Assembly (NCBI GenBank): GCA_051294375.1
Contig: CM119263.1
Location: 27,120,611 to 27,184,610 of the forward strand
Direction: 5' to 3'
DNA length: 64,000 nt
DNA from: Paraspadella gotoi
Taxonomy: Eukaryota; Chaetognatha
Part shown: positions 22,993 to 33,611 of the stretch, piece by piece
Numbering within the stretch: the first letter of the stretch is position 1
Layout of the letters: each line of letters starts with the position of its first letter
Translations under genes and position numbers: made by a program
The notes under the pieces: model-generated
The model's input: only the letters and a program-made list of their open reading frames with translations
What the model was told of the DNA's origin: nothing
The model's database searches: none

Positions 22993-24187
22993 TTAAATTT
23001 TTGACGCGAGACAGGCACGCCCACCGCGTTGAAGAGAGAGCAACCAGAGAAGAGGAGAGTGAAGGAACTGAAGTGAGCAGAGAGAGAAGAGAAGAGAGAG
23101 GTGAGAGGAGAGAGAAGGAGGAAAGACTAGAAGAGAGGGAGCAGAGAAAGAGAGAGAGGAGAGAGAGAGCAAGAGAGACGCGTCGTCGCTTAGGTTTTTG
23201 ACGTTCTCTCTAATCATCTGTGGTCGACGTCTCCACGCGGAAAGTGTCCTTTTTCCTGCGCGTCACGATATTCCCCCATTCCCTAATCGGCTATATAGTA
23301 CGCGGACCGGGGTTGGACGGACGTACGAGAGTCGTGTCAGTACAGTCGAGATGATCGAGCCCGAGTCAAACGCGAGTTGTGCGCGGCGGATTGAGAAGGC
23401 CAGCCGGAAAGGAGAGCTACTTTCCACCCTCGGAATGTTCCCGAGTGCGTTCGGATGTATCTTCTTAATATCAGACTTGACGGATTGGGACCAAAGAAAA
23501 AAGGTAATGTAGGTATCATCTGCAATCATCTTCTCTCTTCCTACTACGTTTCTCTTCTCATTCTTTTATCTCCTCCAAGAATCTCATTACGGCTCGTCAG
23601 ACACGGAATGCCTTCTCTCTCCCATCTCTCTCCGTCTCATCCACGATCTCACCATCAAATGTCTCTGCATTCGTCTGGGTGCACTATATTATATTCACTT
23701 CTCTTTTTTTATTAATACGAACGTCCCACGAAGTAATCGAGTCCAAAAACAAACGGAGGGCGAAATTGGATTTTCAACACAACCTCACTCTTTTTGCTTC
23801 TTCCAACCTTCTCCGCCTCTTATCATGCTTCTTCTCAGCTTCATGCTATTACTAAAGGATTGCAACTCAAAAATACCGAGAAAGAAAGAATGAAAGAAAC
23901 AGAAAGAAGAACGAAAAAAGAAACGCAAACGAAAAAAAAAAAGAAAGAAAGAAAGGAGGAGGAGAAAGAAAGCTAAAGAAAGAAAGAAAAGAAAGAAAGA
24001 AAGAAAAAACCTCAAATAAAAAGACAAGGAAAGAAAGAAAGAAAGAAAAGAAAGAAAAAGAAAGAATAGAAAAAGGAAAGAAGAAAGAAAAGACAAGAAA
24101 GCGAATAAAAGAAAGAACTCCCAAGAGAAAGCAGAAAAGAACCAAACATAGAAAGAAAAGAAAAAAAAGAAAGAAAGAAAGAAAGAA
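22993..24187. repeat. Exact 1.2 kb duplicate, copy 2
   Basis: This is the second placement of 20161-21355. It ends against the 25-N gap at 24188-24212, inside an AAAG repeat. Confidence 0.8.
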
Positions 24188-24212
24188 NNNNNNNNNNNNN
24201 NNNNNNNNNNNN

Positions 24213-24247
<35 letters not shown>

Positions 24248-24456
24248 AATGCTCACGAATGCAAATCAGCGTCACGGAGATGATTTACGTCGCGCGTCGT
24301 CTCCGTCGCGAGATGAAATTTTTTTTCCGTCCCTTGTCGCCACGTGTTGCTACTTTTGAGTTGCCATGGAGACCGAGTTTGTTGATCGTTGCTTGAGTCG
24401 TCTTCGTGAGCTCCCATTTTTTTTTATTGCGNNNNNNNNNNNNNNNNNNNNNNNNN
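24188..24456. other. Two 25-N gaps with a short island between
   Basis: Gaps are at 24188-24212 and 24432-24456. The island matches 21385-21620 with indels, so it is a third version of that sequence. Confidence 0.8.
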
Positions 24457-24762
24457 AGCCAGGGCGCGCTCGAGCAGTTTTTCTTTCTTTTTTGTTTCCC
24501 TCATTCGTTGCTCTTTTTTTCCTCTTCCTCCTCTTCTCCTCCTCCTCCCCTTCGCTCATGATTCATCATCCGTTTGTTCGTTTTGGAGACATATTTGTTT
24601 CATGAGGATTTGATGCCTCGATTCACTCCCCACTCTCTCCTACCATCTCTCTCTCCTCTCTCTCTGCCTCTCTCGCCACCGCCCCCTTACCCTTCCCTAC
24701 TCGCGATCAAATGCTGCGGAAAAAAAACAAAAGTTCGTCGACTTTGAAACCGAAAAACATCC

Positions 24763-24775
24763 GTTGCCTGGCAAC
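24763..24775. promoter_or_regulatory. Perfect X-box-like palindrome (RFX type)
   Basis: GTTGCCTGGCAAC is two perfect half-sites, GTTGCC and GGCAAC, around one base. It fits the known RFX-factor X-box, common upstream of ciliary genes in animals. No gene start is evident close by. Confidence 0.4.
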
Positions 24776-24879
24776 GAGGCGACGGAACAAAAACAAAGAG
24801 AAAATAAAAACACTGCCCGGGGAGAGAAAGTGAGGGATCGGCGGCTGTGGAGGGATAAAACAACGCGCCTTTGTTGCTG

Positions 24880-25389
<510 letters not shown>

Positions 25390-25639
25390 GGTATTTAAAT
25401 CTATGCGACATGTGGTTCGGAATATCGCTAATGTAAATAGGCGCCTGACCATTGCATGGTTTTTAGATTGGAAAAAATGTACGTTGGAAAAGAAAAGGAG
25501 AAAGAAAAGAAGAAAAAAAAGGAAAAGAAATCCGATTCCGAGGAAGAATATGTTTATGATTATTTTCTGCTCTCGCTCGCTCGTCGTCTCTCTCCTCTCT
25601 CTATCTCGTCTGCTTCTCTCCTCGCTCCCTCTCTCTCAT

Positions 25640-26240
25640 CTCTCTTTTGCGAGGATGTTCGCAATAAAAAAAAGGATGGGAGCTCTACGTCAGACGCTCA
25701 GAGTCAACACGTATCAACAAAACTCGTCTTCCATGGCGCATCCCTCAAAAGTAGGCAACATCCGTGTCGACAACGGACGGACAAAAAAATTCATCCATTC
25801 TCCGCGACTGGAGACTTACGCTCGCGACGGTAAATCATCTTCTCCGTGGACGGCTGATTTGCAGTTCTGTGTATGCATTTCTTTCCTTTCTTGTCTTTCT
25901 TTCTTTCTTTCTTTTTCTTTCTTTCTTTATTTTTCTTTTCTTTCTATTTTGGTGTCTTTTGCTTTCTCTTGGGTGCTTTCTTTTTTTATTCGCTTTCTTG
26001 TCTTTTCTTTCTTCTTCTTTCTTCTATTGCTTTCTTTTCTTTCTTTCTTTCGTTTCTTTCTTTCTTGTCTTTCTATTGAGGTTTTTTCTTTCTTTCTTTC
26101 TTTTCTTTCTTTCTTTGCTTTCTTTCTCCTCTCCTTTCTTTCTTTTTTCTTGTCTTGTTTTGTTCTTTCCTCTTTTTCTTTTTTTTTTTTTTTTTTTTTG
26201 CCTCGACTTCGCTCAAGTGAACAGCGGGAGATTTTGAATA
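25640..26240 (-). repeat. Inverted copy of the 21.1-21.6 kb sequence
   Basis: Read on the minus strand, this segment follows 21.1-21.6 kb: the TTTTATTGCGAA stretch, CTTCCATGG / CCATGGGAAG, the TTTTTTTCCGTCCG stretch, the AATCATCTTCTCC / AGATGATTTAC stretch, then the long AAAG (here CTTT) tract. Together with the poly(T) it makes a palindrome-like arrangement. Confidence 0.6.
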
Positions 26241-26640
26241 AATCAACTCGCCCAAATCTTTTTCAATTACATCCGGGTTGGGGGGGGGTGAAATTTGGAA
26301 AAAAACAAAGATCCAGAAGTATACTGAAAATAAATCATCGAAAAAAAGGATAAAAAAAAGGAGAGCAAGAAATGACGAGCCTGAATTATGAAGAAGCAAA
26401 TAAATCTCCGGATCGCTCCACTTTGGCGCCCGGCGGGTCTTCTTTTGCGCTTCTTCCCGTTCGGTCGCGCTTTTTTGCGCTCGGAATGGCGCCGGGCGCG
26501 GCGGGCGCGGGTCCAACGTCTCTCCCGGCGCCGTTTCGATTCCGGCGTCGATTTTACGCTCACGGTCGCAGATTGAATTTTTATGGTCGTGCATATTTTT
26601 TTTTCTCTAAGTGTACCACATTCCAAATTAGAAAGTAGAA
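26241..26640. other. GC-rich island, no confident gene
   Basis: A minus-strand frame at about 26400-26590 is charged (ERKIDAGIETAPGETLD, PKWSDPE) and could be an exon, but no splice sites or family support it. The other strand is equally open. Confidence 0.3.
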
Positions 26641-27058
26641 CGGATTATGGTTTATCCAATAATATACTTAATACTATTAAAATCTATATCTGTGATTAGA
26701 GGTCCATAGAGTTTCTCGACTGCAGTTTGAGGGTATCTAAAGGAGTCGAATCGTTCGTTCGTCAATGTTTATGATACAAAAGTAGGTCTGACTCTTAGTG
26801 TGTTTTAGGTTTTTAGACAGATCTGCTTATCAGCAGATTCCGACTCTATAAGACGCTGAGACACATCACGCTTAATTTGCTTCCCACCCTACTTATGATC
26901 ATTTTTACTTCACTCGTCGCCATATTTGATTTATAATCTTTTCGCTATATTTGTCGTTTGGTACTCGGAGACCTAAGGTACTGTCTCCATGAGTGTCAAC
27001 AGCACACAAGAAGGGCAATAGGATAAAATTTATGAAAACTTTTTTAGATAGGTGTCTC
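26641..27058. other. AT-rich stretch with one copy of a shared 31-base hairpin sequence
   Basis: Positions 26820-26850 (GATCTGCTTATCAGCAGATT followed by CCGACTCTATA) recur exactly at 28274-28304. No gene is seen. Confidence 0.6.
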
Positions 27059-27217
27059 ATGATTAGTAAGGCGGGCCAAAATTGAACACTTTTTATAACT
27101 TCTAATTCTCTCAAAAAAATTTCTTTTTTCCTTCTATTACTAAATCGATTTTCAATGCAACTTTTTGAATTAGTTCATAGGGTTGTTGCACTGAAGCTTT
27201 TAAATATTTATTAATAT

Positions 27218-27354
27218 GAAATTGGTACAACCAATATAAAAATTATCCATTCATTTAATAAATAAGCTATCTTGCCCCTGACTTTGGACAGGCTTTGGTG
27301 GTTTAAGGCCTCCATCACTCTTACAAGATAATGACATAGCAGGTCCCTGCAAGC
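27218..27354 (-). mobile_element. 5'-truncated retro-insertion tail, copy 1 (137 bases)
   Basis: Oriented on the minus strand, it ends GGTTGTACCAATTTC. It interrupts the hAT-like element with a TAATAT duplication at 27212-27217 and 27355-27360. Two other copies share this end but differ in length, as expected for a non-LTR retroelement or SINE copied from its 3' end. Confidence 0.6.
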
Positions 27355-27675
27355 TAATATATAACAAATGACCAAAATTTTTTTTAAAAAAAATTATTTT
27401 TTAAGAACGGATTCTTATAGAGCTTGAAAAGTTAAATGAAAGTTAGTACTACAATTTTTTAAAATTTTGACAAGAAATTGGTTAAAAACAACAAAAAAAC
27501 GTTAAAAAATCATCATCATCATCATTGGCTGAATTTTATAGTTTTTAAAATTTTAAAATTTTTATCAATAAAACAAAAAAATTAAAAAAATTTATATTAA
27601 TAACCTTTATCTAACTTTTAAAGCTCTATCAGAATCTATCAAAAAAAAATTGAAAAATTCAAAAAAAAATTTTAA

Positions 27676-27785
27676 CTTGTAAGAGTGATGGAGGCCTTAA
27701 ACCACCAAAGCCTGTCCAAAGTCAGGGGCAAGATAGCTTATTTATTAAATGAATGGATAATTTTTATATTGGTTGTACCAATTTC
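27676..27785 (+). mobile_element. 5'-truncated retro-insertion tail, copy 2 (~110 bases)
   Basis: The same sequence as at 27218-27354 in opposite orientation, ending GGTTGTACCAATTTC near 27785. It sits in the second half of the same hAT-like element. Confidence 0.6.
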
Positions 27786-28268
27786 ATAGTAATAAAATAA
27801 TCTTTAAAGGCTTCCGTGCGCTTATTAATGAAATAATTTTTTAAAATTATTTTTATTTTCATATTCTTTAACAGTCTCTTTACCAATATTTATTTGAGAG
27901 AACTTCTAGTTTACCTGTTCCGGCCTAATGATTAGAGCTTTAATTTGAAACCATACCCACCTTTCTATCTAAATTTATTCTATTGGCACAATACCTAAAT
28001 TTCAAAATAAAACCAAAGTTTTCATCATCGGGAGACATATCACTTTCAGTTGTCACCATCGTCTTATTCATTTATGGCTTATGATTTAAGAAATCAGAGA
28101 AACGAGGTATCTAGTCCAAATTTAGACTTTTAGCAGCAGTCATTTTACTGTATCATTCTAGCCGAAAAAATATTTTGCATGCATTTGTCCAGCATAACTG
28201 TCAGGTAGGAATGGCTTGTTAGTACAAATGGTCAGACAAAGTAAATTCAATGACCGATAATTATTTTA

Positions 28269-28299
28269 GTCGGATCTGCTTATCAGCAGATTCCGACTC
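28269..28299. repeat. Near-perfect 31-base hairpin palindrome
   Basis: AGTCGGATCTGCT and AGCAGATTCCGACT pair around TATC with a single bulged base. The right part is shared exactly with 26820-26850. Confidence 0.7.
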
Positions 28300-28689
28300 T
28301 ATAATTCACTTTGTTGGTCCGTCGGTTCCACCCCTAAAACCTTGTCGGTAAATCATTTTTATCACATGAGAACATCATATTATGCTAAATTAAGCAACAA
28401 AAAAAATGATGTCCGTCCATCGGTCCGTCTGTCCGTCCGTCCCCCTTAGCAACAAAACTACAATTACTCGTGATTGGATAGATGGATTAGAATGAAATTT
28501 TGTTTATGGTTAGGAAAGTGTATGATTGAGCACTGAGCACAATATAAAGTTTTGATGGAATCGAGGAGTAGAAATAAGTTTGCATGGAAAAAACCTAAGT
28601 CAAGTTGACTTGAATTTTTATTATTTATGCTTACTCATGAATGTTTTAATTAATTAATTAATTAATTGCAGGTTAAAAAAATGCTGGGG

Positions 28690-28875
28690 CTATAGTTAAA
28701 AGAATTATGCAAGTTGAAAAAATTATGCGAGTTGAAAAAAATTATGCAAGTTGAAAAAATTATTCAAGTTGTAAAATGATGTAAGTTGAAAATGCTGCCA
28801 GTTGAAAAAATGATATGAATATAAAAATGATGCAAATTAAAAAATAATGCAAATTAAAAAAATTATGCGAATAGA
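28690..28875. repeat. Degenerate ~20-base minisatellite
   Basis: About nine units resembling AATTATGCAAGTTGAAAAA, drifting to ATGATGCAAATTAAAAA at the right end. Confidence 0.75.
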
Positions 28876-29232
28876 AAAAAAAATTTTCATAAATTTATTT
28901 TAAAAATAATTTTGCTGTCAATATCAATATACTTGGAATTTTTGGTTTTATGATCTGTTACTATGATTGTGTTCCGATCTGTTGTAATATGTTATGATGA
29001 CAAATTAAAAGACTCATCATGACTTATAATCTGATTACCTTCTTACCACTAAATTATTGTAGGCAGATCCGACACTGGTTGCTCAAAACCTGTTTATATT
29101 TATGATGATCTAATGGTAGTTTCCTTTGTTGTTGTTATGACTTAATGATGGATGAGGATCAGGAGGATTTGAAAAAGATTTTCCTTAATTTTTTACAACA
29201 TTCCAATTATCTTGCAAAATTATTTAACGTGT

Positions 29233-31491
29233 TTAATCGTGTAAAAGAATAATGAGAGACGGCAAAATTAAAAATATCATACAAGGTAAGTTTGCAAAAT
29301 CGGTTATTTTTTTAACAATCCAGCTTCTAAAATTGTATACATCTAAAACGGAATTCATCAATTTGCCTGGGAGAATTGAACATTTAACCATCGATAAGGG
29401 GTAAGATGTAGTTGTTGAACAACACTGCCAAATTTCTTTCAAATCGGCCATCATAAAGTGGATGAGACCATCTCTCTCTACTCTGCCCTCCTCTCCATCA
29501 CCATCGCGAACCCTTTTTCTATTATAGTTTGATAAAATGTAGAGACAAGTGTAAAACAAAGAAAACATCAGAATAAAAATCCACCTTTTGAAAAACTCGT
29601 TATTCTTTCTTCTGAATGGGATAGCAAAGAGCGAGTTAAAGAAAGGAAAAAACGAAAGACAAAAGAGAAAAAAATAGTTTTCGTGGAAAATATGCGTTAA
29701 GTAAAACCTCGTGACAGTTTCTTGTATAGTAAATGGAGCAACTGGCCCCTTGTAGGACCCATTCCTTAAGCAAATATTTATATATTTTTCAATGTTGAAG
29801 TCATTATTCAAGTATTGGATTGACACGAAGAAGAGAAATGGAACGCAGAGTGAAAAAATAATTGACAAAAAGATTAGCGTCCAGGATATCATTTTGCTTT
29901 TCGCGCAAGTTAAGATTTTTTTTTGTAGCAATAAAATAAAAAAAACAAAAGCTAATGGGAAAAAATTAGAAACTAATAAGAAATTTGATTTTCCTTGTTT
30001 TAACGTTGATGGCGTTTTCATAAACATCAAAACGAAAAAAAAACAAACGGACTCCAAGGCTAAAAAATATTTCATAACCATTCTTTTAAGAATTAAAAGT
30101 ATAAGTGTATCCATCAAAAAAAAGAGCGCCTCAATAGAAATTAAAATAAGTACGAGTTTATTTCTTAGTAAAAAAAATAAAGTATTGTTGCCATGATACA
30201 CCAAAAATAGTAAACTGTGGAAGATGATGCCGCGAGCAGTCATTTTTTTGACAGATAAAGGTTTTGATGGAAATAAAGAAATATAATAATTATTTACACT
30301 TCTTTCAAATTTTTGTGTTTGACTGTCATATGCAACAGCGTTTACATGAAAAAAATCCGGTCTAATTAGTTTAAACCTAGACTGCCATTTACTATTCGCA
30401 TTAACAAATAACCAACTATTCGAGGTGAGATTAAGAGTATTAATTAAAAATTTGTGGCGACGGTAATTCAAACTGATCGAAAATAAAAACAAATTAAAAA
30501 ACCCAGTGCAAATTCTTTGAAAAGAATCTTCATTCATTTTTATTACAGATGGATGGTCGAAAAAATAGTAGTTATTCCAGATCGATTTGGCAAAGTACGC
30601 GAGTTCTGATGGGGTGAAAACTCGTAAAAGTAAAAAAGGAGCAAATATTAAAAAGATGAAGGAATGTTTCAAGGTGTTTGAGAAAATCATGTAAAGCCCA
30701 AGTCCAAGGCCCAAAGTGCTTTGGATGCACCCCAAAAAAGAGCTAACCACTATTAGTTGTGTTCTCTCTGTAAAGCCTCGCGCTTTTACAAGTATCCCGA
30801 CCATTGACGTACAAGATAAGGCTATAGAGACAAGAGTAGAATAATTTGTAATCTTCCAGCTGCAAACGTAAGCCCAATCAAAAGTGAGGCCCTTCTCGCA
30901 AAAACACTTTGTATTAATATCTTTAAGGCTGTCATTTATTTTTAGATATTTAAATACCGATCCATTCAGTTTCGTCTCGGAAACATAGGTACTTAGTGTT
31001 AGCGATTTCAAGCTGGGCAGACACAGCTCATTGTTTATCTTGATCATCGTAAAAATTATTGATGCAGTTTGAAGAAGCAATTGCCAAAATGATTCAAATA
31101 AAGCTTGTATAAAATTTAAATGAAAAATATTATTTTCTTTAAATTTGAAAACCAGCAAATTTTGGGCTTTTCTTGTGAGATAAAAATCAAAGGAGACAGG
31201 AATGATGGACAATCCCACAAGGTGAAAGAGAAAGGTCAACGCTCTTTGCAAAGGAGTACTCCATAGGTTGACAAAATGTTCTTGGTGCTTCATAATGATC
31301 CGCAAACTGTAGATCATTGAAATCAGGCAATGTGATAAGAATACTAATAAAAATAATAGGCCCAATGAAGTAAAGAAAGGCTCGTTGAAAGAGAGATGAT
31401 CTGCGACGGTCTTCAAATCCGTCAACAGGTCGGTGACAGAGAGAAGCATCGTGACTACGACTTCAAAATTTTCTAATCTCAATGCCTTCAT
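29233..31491 (-). CDS. XK-related (XKR)-like multipass membrane protein, 752 aa, intronless
   Basis: A single open frame encodes a very hydrophobic protein. Its N-terminal ~330 residues look like an XK-related protein: TDLLTDLKTVADHL (~20-33) near the first segment, LFESFWQLLLQ (~131-141, compare the family's glutamate/glutamine element in a membrane helix), a C-x-C and C-x-W loop (~196-212), and VFTPSELAYF (~291-300). A further ~420 residues carry more membrane segments, making it far longer than the ~400 aa usual for XKR proteins. Animal XKR members include phospholipid scramblases of the plasma membrane; function here is inference only. The 933 aa gene upstream is a full-length paralogue. 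The start ATG at 31489-31491 precedes the first hydrophobic segment; a second Met at residue 15 is possible. Codons are AT-rich, unlike the acyl-CoA synthetase. Confidence 0.8.
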   Translation of the reverse strand: MKALRLENFEVVVTMLLSVTDLLTDLKTVADHLSFNEPFFTSLGLLFLLVFLSHCLISMIYSLRIIMKHQEHFVNLWSTPLQRALTFLFHLVGLSIIPVSFDFYLTRKAQNLLVFKFKENNIFHLNFIQALFESFWQLLLQTASIIFTMIKINNELCLPSLKSLTLSTYVSETKLNGSVFKYLKINDSLKDINTKCFCEKGLTFDWAYVCSWKITNYSTLVSIALSCTSMVGILVKARGFTERTQLIVVSSFLGCIQSTLGLGLGLYMIFSNTLKHSFIFLIFAPFLLLRVFTPSELAYFAKSIWNNYYFFDHPSVIKMNEDSFQRICTGFFNLFLFSISLNYRRHKFLINTLNLTSNSWLFVNANSKWQSRFKLIRPDFFHVNAVAYDSQTQKFERSVNNYYISLFPSKPLSVKKMTARGIIFHSLLFLVYHGNNTLFFLLRNKLVLILISIEALFFLMDTLILLILKRMVMKYFLALESVCFFFVLMFMKTPSTLKQGKSNFLLVSNFFPLAFVFFILLLQKKILTCAKSKMISWTLIFLSIIFSLCVPFLFFVSIQYLNNDFNIEKYINICLRNGSYKGPVAPFTIQETVTRFYLTHIFHENYFFLFCLSFFPFFNSLFAIPFRRKNNEFFKRWIFILMFSLFYTCLYILSNYNRKRVRDGDGEEGRVERDGLIHFMMADLKEIWQCCSTTTSYPLSMVKCSILPGKLMNSVLDVYNFRSWIVKKITDFANLPCMIFLILPSLIILLHD

Positions 31492-32004
31492 CTTGTGTTT
31501 GAAATGCAGAGTTGAATTCTGAAGCGTCGTTTTAGAAAGTAAGGAATTGTTATAAATTTCGTTGTCGCGAGATTGATTTACGAGAAAGAATCATGGAACC
31601 AAGAAAGGTCAATAGGTCAATCAGTAAAGGAAAATGTCAAAGCCAAGTCAGCGACCGATACATGGTGACAATTTTAAACCCGCCGCTATAAAAATGCTGC
31701 CATTTGCAAACCAGTGCTTATTTTATGGATTTTGAAAGTTAGTTTAATAAAAAATACCAAAGTCATTTATATGTATAAATTTCATCTTGATCAGTTAAGA
31801 TATTGTTGATAATGAGTGGAAAAGGGGCTTTCATTTTCTAACTCAAAGTTTTTAAATTTAATTTTTTTTTAACCTCTTGTATTTTTAAAAAAAAAATGAA
31901 TTAAAATATTATTAATAAAATCTTAAAGTATAGTGATCTCGCCAGACGTTAATATCAAAGATAATTAATGAAAAAATCAGGAAAAAAAAAGTAATGCGAT
32001 AATG

Positions 32005-32340
32005 AATTGATTGATTGTTGTAATAATAAATAATTGATGTAATAATAATTGATTGATGTAATGATAATTGATTGATGTAATAATAATTGATTGATGTATT
32101 AGTAAATGATTGATGTAATAGTAATTGATTATTGTAATAATAATTATTTGATGTAATACTAATCGATTGTTGTAATAGTAATTGATTTTATGAAATTGGT
32201 ACAACCAATATAAAAATTATCCATTCATTTAATAAATAAGCTATCTTGCCCCTGACTTTGGACTTTGGACTTATGTAATATTAATTGATTGATGTAACAT
32301 TAATTAATTGATTACTTTTCATTTTTGTTTTGTTGCGATT
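32005..32340. repeat. Degenerate TTGATGTAATAATAA minisatellite
   Basis: Units of about 20 bases, such as AATTGATTGATGTAATAAT, repeat roughly ten times. The array is split by the insertion at 32190-32271. Confidence 0.75.
32190..32271 (-). mobile_element. 5'-truncated retro-insertion tail, copy 3 (~80 bases)
   Basis: On the minus strand it has the same end, GGTTGTACCAATTTC, as the two copies at 27.2 and 27.7 kb, but it breaks off earlier. It is inserted in the minisatellite. Confidence 0.55.
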
Positions 32341-32399
32341 TGATTTAGAACAAAGTTTTTAAAAAAGAGTTATAACAACTATTTTATTTCATAGTGAAA

Positions 32400-32435
32400 C
32401 GGACATGTTTCGACTCACATACGAGCCTTCTTCAG
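32400..32435 (-). ncRNA. Hammerhead-like hairpin motif, copy 2
   Basis: The minus strand reads CTGAAGAA, stem GGCTC, loop, GAGTC, then GAAACATGTCCG, with one G-U pair. It keeps the same extra A as copy 1. The flanks do not pair as well as in copy 1. Confidence 0.3.
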
Positions 32436-33000
32436 TGCCAATTCAATTTTTTGAAAGGTTTTAACTATCCTAATTAAATTAAGGCTGGGCAGGTTAAATT
32501 TTATACTGCAGTATACGTCAATACATCATTTTCTTCATATTTGCAAGGGCTTTCAGAAGATAATAATATTGATACTATTTTATTTAAAATTTCTTTAAAA
32601 AGCTTAGTGAAAGTCGGAGAAAAAAATTGAATATAAAAAGAGTGAGTTTAAAAATGAGAGACGGTTTTCAAATCGATCAAATAAAAAAACTAGGGCATAT
32701 AAAAATCGATTCATATAAAGTTTGCACATATAAATAGTTTTGATTTTTACTTTTAAATTAGTATAAAACATTAAAAAAATCTTTACGAATTTGCAAATGA
32801 CAGCTTTTTTTTAGCCGCTGGTATATAATTGTCACCATATATATCGCAAAATTAAAAAAATACCCAAGCGGCGTTTTCAGTGGTCAGAAATATCATGTAA
32901 TAAATGATTCGAAATTTTGATATCAAATTTAATTTTTTAATGAGATTACTCTGAAAAAAGCAACAAAAAAATTGCGAGTATGTATTTTGGTATTTCATCT

Positions 33001-33611
33001 GTGGGAGAGTAAAAATTAGATGAATTAAGACAGAAATGGAAAAGAGGGAAATAATGATATTTTTAAGAAAATATAAACCATAATTTTGATTGAATTATTT
33101 CAAAGTGAGTAAAAAATTGGATGAATTATTAGAAAAAAAGAGAAAAATACAAAAAGATATGGAGACAACAACAGCTATAAATTTATCAAAAATAAAAAAA
33201 ATTATAGAGCAAAACCTTGTTGAAAAAATCTCTTGACATTCTTGTCATTAATTAAAATGTTACCAAAAAAAATTGGATGAATTATTATAAAAAGTAAAAA
33301 AATATAAAAAGATATGGAGACAACAACAGCTATAAATGTATCAAAAATATAAAAAAAATTATACAGTAAAACCTTGTTGAATGAATCTTTTGACATGTTT
33401 GTCGTTTATTAAAATTATAAAAAAATCAAAAAACAGAAAACATTGAATTAAGAAATTGAAAAGATGGTTAAAAATATTTCAAATATTAAACCTATCTTTA
33501 AAACTAAAAAACTCTTTGTTTGGATATAAAAATTGGATTGGTGGATTGTTAAAAAGGATTGGCTGGTCAGTGATCATAAAGGTTATCTTGAAGGGTTTAA
33601 CTTTAATTTAT
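33001..33611 (-). pseudogene. Degenerate tandem copies of an XKR-like gene 3' end
   Basis: Two diverged units of about 153 bases (about 33108-33260 and 33261-33420) share TTGGATGAATTATTA and GATATGGAGACAACAACAGC. A minus-strand frame at 33202-33396 reads ISFYIFLLFIIIHPIFF, resembling the last membrane segment of the adjacent 933 aa protein (YFFSLLLVIYPFFLLTLK). They may be relics of repeated 3'-end duplication. Similarity between hydrophobic segments can also arise by chance. Confidence 0.3.

Larger units (their letters stand above)
27067..27927. mobile_element. hAT-like miniature element with two nested insertions
   Basis: The element starts TAAGGCGGGCC and ends CCGGCCTA, flanked by perfect 8-base repeats ATGATTAG at 27059-27066 and 27928-27935. 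Its interior matches the copy at 5187-5735. Two short insertions, 27218-27354 and 27676-27785, account for the extra length. It has no coding capacity. Confidence 0.75.
27936..29232. other. AT-rich intergenic stretch with small repeats
   Basis: It contains the hairpin at 28269-28299, a GTCC-rich tract at about 28412-28442, an (ATTA)n tract at about 28648-28670 and the minisatellite at 28690-28875. No gene is supported. Confidence 0.5.
31492..33000. other. Intergenic stretch between the two XKR-like genes, part 1
   Basis: AT-rich, with the minisatellite at 32005-32340, a nested retro-tail and a minus-strand hairpin motif at 32400-32435. No gene is seen. Confidence 0.5.

Noticed and set aside
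26267-26626. Arg-rich minus-strand frames in the GC-rich island
   Set aside because: Both strands and several frames are open there because of base composition; no splice sites or homology support a choice.
28690-28875. CRISPR-like array
   Set aside because: The ~20-base units are contiguous and degenerate, without unique spacers; a minisatellite in eukaryotic DNA.
29792-30196. Plus-strand 134-codon frame
   Set aside because: Lysine-rich antisense shadow of the hydrophobic 752 aa gene.
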